Origin: an uncultured Lachnospiraceae bacterium
Lineage (GTDB): Bacteria > Bacillota > Clostridia > Lachnospirales > Lachnospiraceae
NCBI GenBank assembly: GCA_947594085.1
Contig: CANQEB010000098.1
Span: 1 to 7,990, forward strand
DNA: 7,990 nt
Reading direction: 5' to 3'
Position 1 is the first letter of the stretch; every line of letters begins with the position of its first letter. This document shows, in pieces, positions 6,000 through 7,990 of this stretch. A model generated the notes under the pieces. That model was not told where the DNA came from, did no database searches, and worked only from the letters and a program-made list of their open reading frames with translations. Position numbers and translations under genes: made by a program.

Positions 6000-6031
6000 T
6001 TGTACATTAGAGATGTGAAATAAATTATAGT
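6000..6031 (+). promoter_or_regulatory. Weak candidate promoter for the Mrp-type gene
   Basis: TTGTAC (6000-6005) resembles a -35 box, and the A/T-rich stretch TAAATTATAGT (6021-6031) offers -10-like hexamers, but none sits at 17 bases. No terminator was found between the upstream gene (ending 5963) and mrp, so read-through is an alternative. Confidence 0.22.
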
Positions 6032-6049
6032 GATATGGGAGGTAGCAAT

Positions 6050-6907
6050 ATGGTAGAAAAAGCATGCAGCAGTGCGTCAAGCTGCAGTAAGGAGAGCTGT
6101 GAGGGATGCCCGAGCGCAAATCAGCCGCAGAGCTTTTTGGAAGAGCTTAATAGCTATTCAGAGATCAAGCATGTAATTGGCATCGTCAGTGGAAAGGGTG
6201 GCGTGGGCAAATCGATGATAACTGCGTCGCTGGCGAATCTTTTGGCGTCGCAAGGATACCGTGTCGGAATCATGGACGCAGATATCACCGGTCCGTCGAT
6301 TCCGCGCATGTATGGGCTGAAGGGCCCTGCGATGGCGGACGATCAAGGCATGTATTCGGTGCTGACGAAAAACGATATCAAGGTGATGTCGATCAATCTG
6401 TTGATGCCGGATCCGGAGGCACCGGTGATCTGGCGTGGACCGGTACTCGCCGGTGTGGTGAAGCAGTTCTGGACAGATGTAATCTGGGGCGAGTTGGATT
6501 ATCTGCTCGTGGATCTGCCGCCGGGAACGGGCGATGTGCCGCTCACAGTATTTCAGTCGATTCCGGTGGACGGCATCGTGATCGTGACGTCACCGCAGGA
6601 TCTTGTGAAACTGATCGTGAAGAAAGCCTACAATATGGCGGCGACGATGAAGATCCCGGTGCTCGGCATGATTGAGAATTACAGCTATCTCAAGTGCCCG
6701 GACTGCGGAAAGGAAATTTCAGTGTTTGGCGAGAGCAAGATTGATGCGGTGGCGGGAGAGGTTGGTTCTCTCGTGCTTGGCAAGGTGCCGATTGATCCGG
6801 AGGTTGCGCGGCTGGCAGACGCAGGTGCATTCGACGAGGTGAGGAATCCATATCTCGAGAAAGCTATCCAGGCGCTCAGGGTGCTGGATACACAAAAAAC
6901 GGAATAG
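6050..6907 (+). CDS. mrp: Mrp/Nbp35/ApbC-family P-loop iron-sulfur cluster carrier (285 aa)
   Basis: I chose ATG 6050 over the in-frame ATG 6035 because GGGAGG (6037-6042) is seven bases before it and overlaps the upstream candidate. Residues 42-220 are the MinD-like ATPase: deviant Walker A SGKGGVGKS (47-55), MDADITGPSIPRM (75-87), and Walker B VDLPPGTGD (154-162). The paired cysteines C216 and C219 (CPDC) are where family dimers bind a shared 4Fe-4S cluster for transfer to apoproteins in the cytoplasm. A cysteine-rich N-terminus (C6, C12, C17, C20) precedes the ATPase, a Nbp35-like feature, though its spacing differs from the eukaryotic CX13CX2CX5C pattern. Length and motifs are complete. 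Family membership is very secure; the client proteins are unknown. Confidence 0.93.
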   Translation: MVEKACSSASSCSKESCEGCPSANQPQSFLEELNSYSEIKHVIGIVSGKGGVGKSMITASLANLLASQGYRVGIMDADITGPSIPRMYGLKGPAMADDQGMYSVLTKNDIKVMSINLLMPDPEAPVIWRGPVLAGVVKQFWTDVIWGELDYLLVDLPPGTGDVPLTVFQSIPVDGIVIVTSPQDLVKLIVKKAYNMAATMKIPVLGMIENYSYLKCPDCGKEISVFGESKIDAVAGEVGSLVLGKVPIDPEVARLADAGAFDEVRNPYLEKAIQALRVLDTQKTE

Positions 6908-6917
6908 CCTTCAATGT

Positions 6918-6950
6918 CTTCTTGGCCTCTTTGCAAAGAGTCTGAAGAAG
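6918..6950 (+). other. Hairpin just after mrp, without a T-run
   Basis: CTTCTT (6918-6923) pairs with AAGAAG (6945-6950), and inside it CTCTTTGCAAAGAG (6927-6940) is a perfect palindrome. No T-run follows on either strand, so it is unlikely to be an intrinsic terminator on its own; it may protect the 3' end of the mrp transcript. Confidence 0.4.
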
Positions 6951-6980
6951 CGTGAAAAATCTGATTACAGATGGCAAAAT

Positions 6981-7017
6981 AAGGCAACACTCCTGATGTA
7001 AGGGAGGGTTGCCTTTT
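6981..7017 (+). terminator. Intrinsic terminator after mrp; its 3' arm holds the ribosome binding site of the next frame
   Basis: AAGGCAAC (6981-6988) pairs fully with GTTGCCTT (7008-7015). After one A/G mismatch, CTCC (6990-6993) pairs with GGAG (7003-7006) around a nine-base loop. Four T (7014-7017) follow the GC-rich stem. GGGAGG (7002-7007), the best ribosome binding site for ATG 7018, is inside the 3' arm. The hairpin could therefore end mrp transcripts, hide a start site, or both. Confidence 0.65.
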
Positions 7018-7857
7018 ATGTTGCAGAAAATCATGGAAGAAAGACTTGAAAAAGTAAAATGGGTATGCAAGCAAGACCCGCATGAGGAGAAAAGATCGCC
7101 TGGGAAAATCTTATTTGAGAGAAAGAATGTGTATGAAAGAAGGGCATCCGGGAAAGCATCCAGGAGAGTGAAAACAGCACGGGGGATGAAACGATGCGCT
7201 GTAATTCTGCGGAAGTGGAGTGCTACACTGCTGTGCGTTCTGGCTTGCGGAATTGCGCTGAACCTCGGCGTGTCTGCGGCGCATCGCGCGATCCTGCAAC
7301 GAGGGATCGCGGAGGAGGTGCTGCGCTTTCATGTGCTGGCAAACAGCGACAGCGAGGAGGACCAGGATGTCAAGCTTTTAGTGCGCGACGCAGTGCTGAA
7401 ATGGATACATGAGGAATTGGACAGTGAAAAATCCCTGCCGGCTATCCAGAAAAATGAAGTGGATCAGAAGACGGAAGAGAGTGGAAAGAAATCCGAATTA
7501 TGCTTCCTTTCCGGACATCTTTCAGAGATCGAAGAGATCGCCAACCAGGTGTTGGGAGAACAGGGAATGTCCTATCGCGCGCAAGCTTCTGTCGAGAATT
7601 GCTATTTCCCGGAGCGAACCTACGGGGACTGTACCTTCCCTGCCGGTTGGTACGACGCGCTGCGCGTCCAGCTCGGCGAGGCAAAGGGACATAACTGGTG
7701 GTGCGTGCTCTATCCGGGCCTGTGCTTCTCCGACTGTCTGCACGCAGTTGTGGACGGCGATGAGCTGGCCGACCTAAAGGAACTTCTGACAGTGGAAGAA
7801 TACGAAAGCCTGCTCCGCAAACCGAAGAAGTGGAAGATCGCGTTTCGGTGGTTTTAA
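7018..7857 (+). CDS. spoIIR: Stage II sporulation protein R (SpoIIR); 279 aa from ATG 7018, or 223 aa from ATG 7186
   Basis: SpoIIR is made in the forespore and secreted towards the mother cell, where it triggers SpoIIGA to process pro-sigma-E. Family motifs are clear: EEVLRFHVLANSDSEEDQ followed by VRDAVL (residues 99-126), FPAGWYDALRVQLGEAKGHN (207-226) and WWCVLYPGLCF (227-237). A signal-anchor (WSATLLCVLACGIALNLGVSAA) spans about 67-88. ATG 7018 has the better ribosome binding site (GGGAGG, 7002-7007), but it adds 56 basic residues before the signal segment. ATG 7186 gives 223 aa, close to the 224 aa of Bacillus subtilis SpoIIR, with MKRC directly before the signal, although only a G-run touches it. 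I give the longer frame and consider 7186 at least as likely. The spacer after residue 133 (EELDSEKS to SGKKSE) is charged and variable-looking. Confidence 0.9.
   Translation: MLQKIMEERLEKVKWVCKQDPHEEKRSPGKILFERKNVYERRASGKASRRVKTARGMKRCAVILRKWSATLLCVLACGIALNLGVSAAHRAILQRGIAEEVLRFHVLANSDSEEDQDVKLLVRDAVLKWIHEELDSEKSLPAIQKNEVDQKTEESGKKSELCFLSGHLSEIEEIANQVLGEQGMSYRAQASVENCYFPERTYGDCTFPAGWYDALRVQLGEAKGHNWWCVLYPGLCFSDCLHAVVDGDELADLKELLTVEEYESLLRKPKKWKIAFRWF
7131..7159 (+). promoter_or_regulatory. Speculative sigma-F-type promoter for spoIIR
   Basis: GTATG (7131-7135) and GGAAAGCAT (7151-7159) are separated by exactly 15 bases, resembling the forespore sigma-F pattern GYATA-N15-GGNNANAHT with one mismatch in each box. 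Transcription would start near 7167, about 20 bases before ATG 7186. It would support the shorter SpoIIR but relies on two short imperfect matches. Confidence 0.25.
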
Positions 7858-7961
7858 GTGTACAAAATTCGTGTTTAGCGTACATTAACAATCCAGACGC
7901 CCGAGGGGAATTGGCGATACCACGGCAAACACGTTCTCACTCGATTCGGCAACGCAGCGGT

Positions 7962-7990
7962 ACTAAGCTCATGCTACGCATTCGCTAAGT
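7962..7990. repeat. Imperfect palindrome at the window edge
   Basis: ACTAAGCTCATGC (7962-7974) and GCATTCGCTAAGT (7978-7990) are inverted copies matching at 10 of 13 positions, with a TAC loop. The right arm ends at the last base, so the palindrome probably continues outward. The rest of 7858-7961 has no gene; GTGTAC (7859-7864) and GTACAT (7880-7885) form another small inverted pair just after spoIIR. Confidence 0.6.

Noticed and set aside
6973..6981. GGCAAAATA as a sigma-F -10 box upstream of spoIIR
   Set aside because: No acceptable -35 element sits about 15 bases upstream, and the start would fall before the terminator hairpin.
7442..7891. A 149-codon minus-strand open frame
   Set aside because: It is opposite the conserved WWCVLYPGLCF part of SpoIIR and has no ribosome binding site or recognisable motif.

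Overview
The window looks like chromosome of a spore-forming, anaerobic Gram-positive Clostridia, most likely a gut Lachnospiraceae-type species. The evidence is a SpoIIR homologue (endospore-formers only), strong AGGGAGG-type ribosome binding sites, secreted proteins with glucan/choline-binding-like cell-wall repeats, an Rpn-family C-terminus typical of that group, and moderate GC with A/G-rich coding strands. The genus cannot be settled from this window.

Layout. (1) 3-374, plus: the C-terminal end of an Rpn-type PD-(D/E)XK nuclease gene. It carries an in-frame 12-bp tandem repeat and a well-placed internal ribosome binding site and ATG, which suggests a nested RpnS-like antitoxin. (2) 573-2561, plus: one gene for a secreted mosaic surface protein (signal peptide, beta-helix-like region, InlB/Listeria-Bacteroides repeat, Big_2 domain, duplicated C-terminal module). 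It is split into three frames by two single-base indels, one of them at a G9 tract; a G8 tract also lies in the promoter spacer. (3) 2699-2745: a bidirectional terminator between converging genes. (4) 2843-4648, minus: a 601-aa ABC exporter half-transporter. (5) 4649-4835: a divergent promoter region. (6) 4836-5963, plus: a secreted protein with cell-wall-binding-like repeats and a lysozyme-like C-terminal domain. (7) 6050-6907, plus: an Mrp/Nbp35/ApbC P-loop iron-sulfur carrier. (8) 6981-7017: a hairpin and T-run that looks like an intrinsic terminator and also holds the best ribosome binding site for the next frame. (9) 7018-7857, plus: spoIIR. (10) 7858-7990: non-coding, ending in an imperfect palindrome cut by the window edge.

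The genes do not form one pathway. Regions 1-6 look like an accessory neighbourhood (defence nuclease, surface and cell-wall proteins, exporter), while mrp and spoIIR are core functions. The points most worth checking are the nested Rpn antitoxin with its repeat and the two poly-G tracts in the surface-protein gene, both of which suggest repeat-driven variation. No tRNA, rRNA, CRISPR array or complete insertion sequence was seen.
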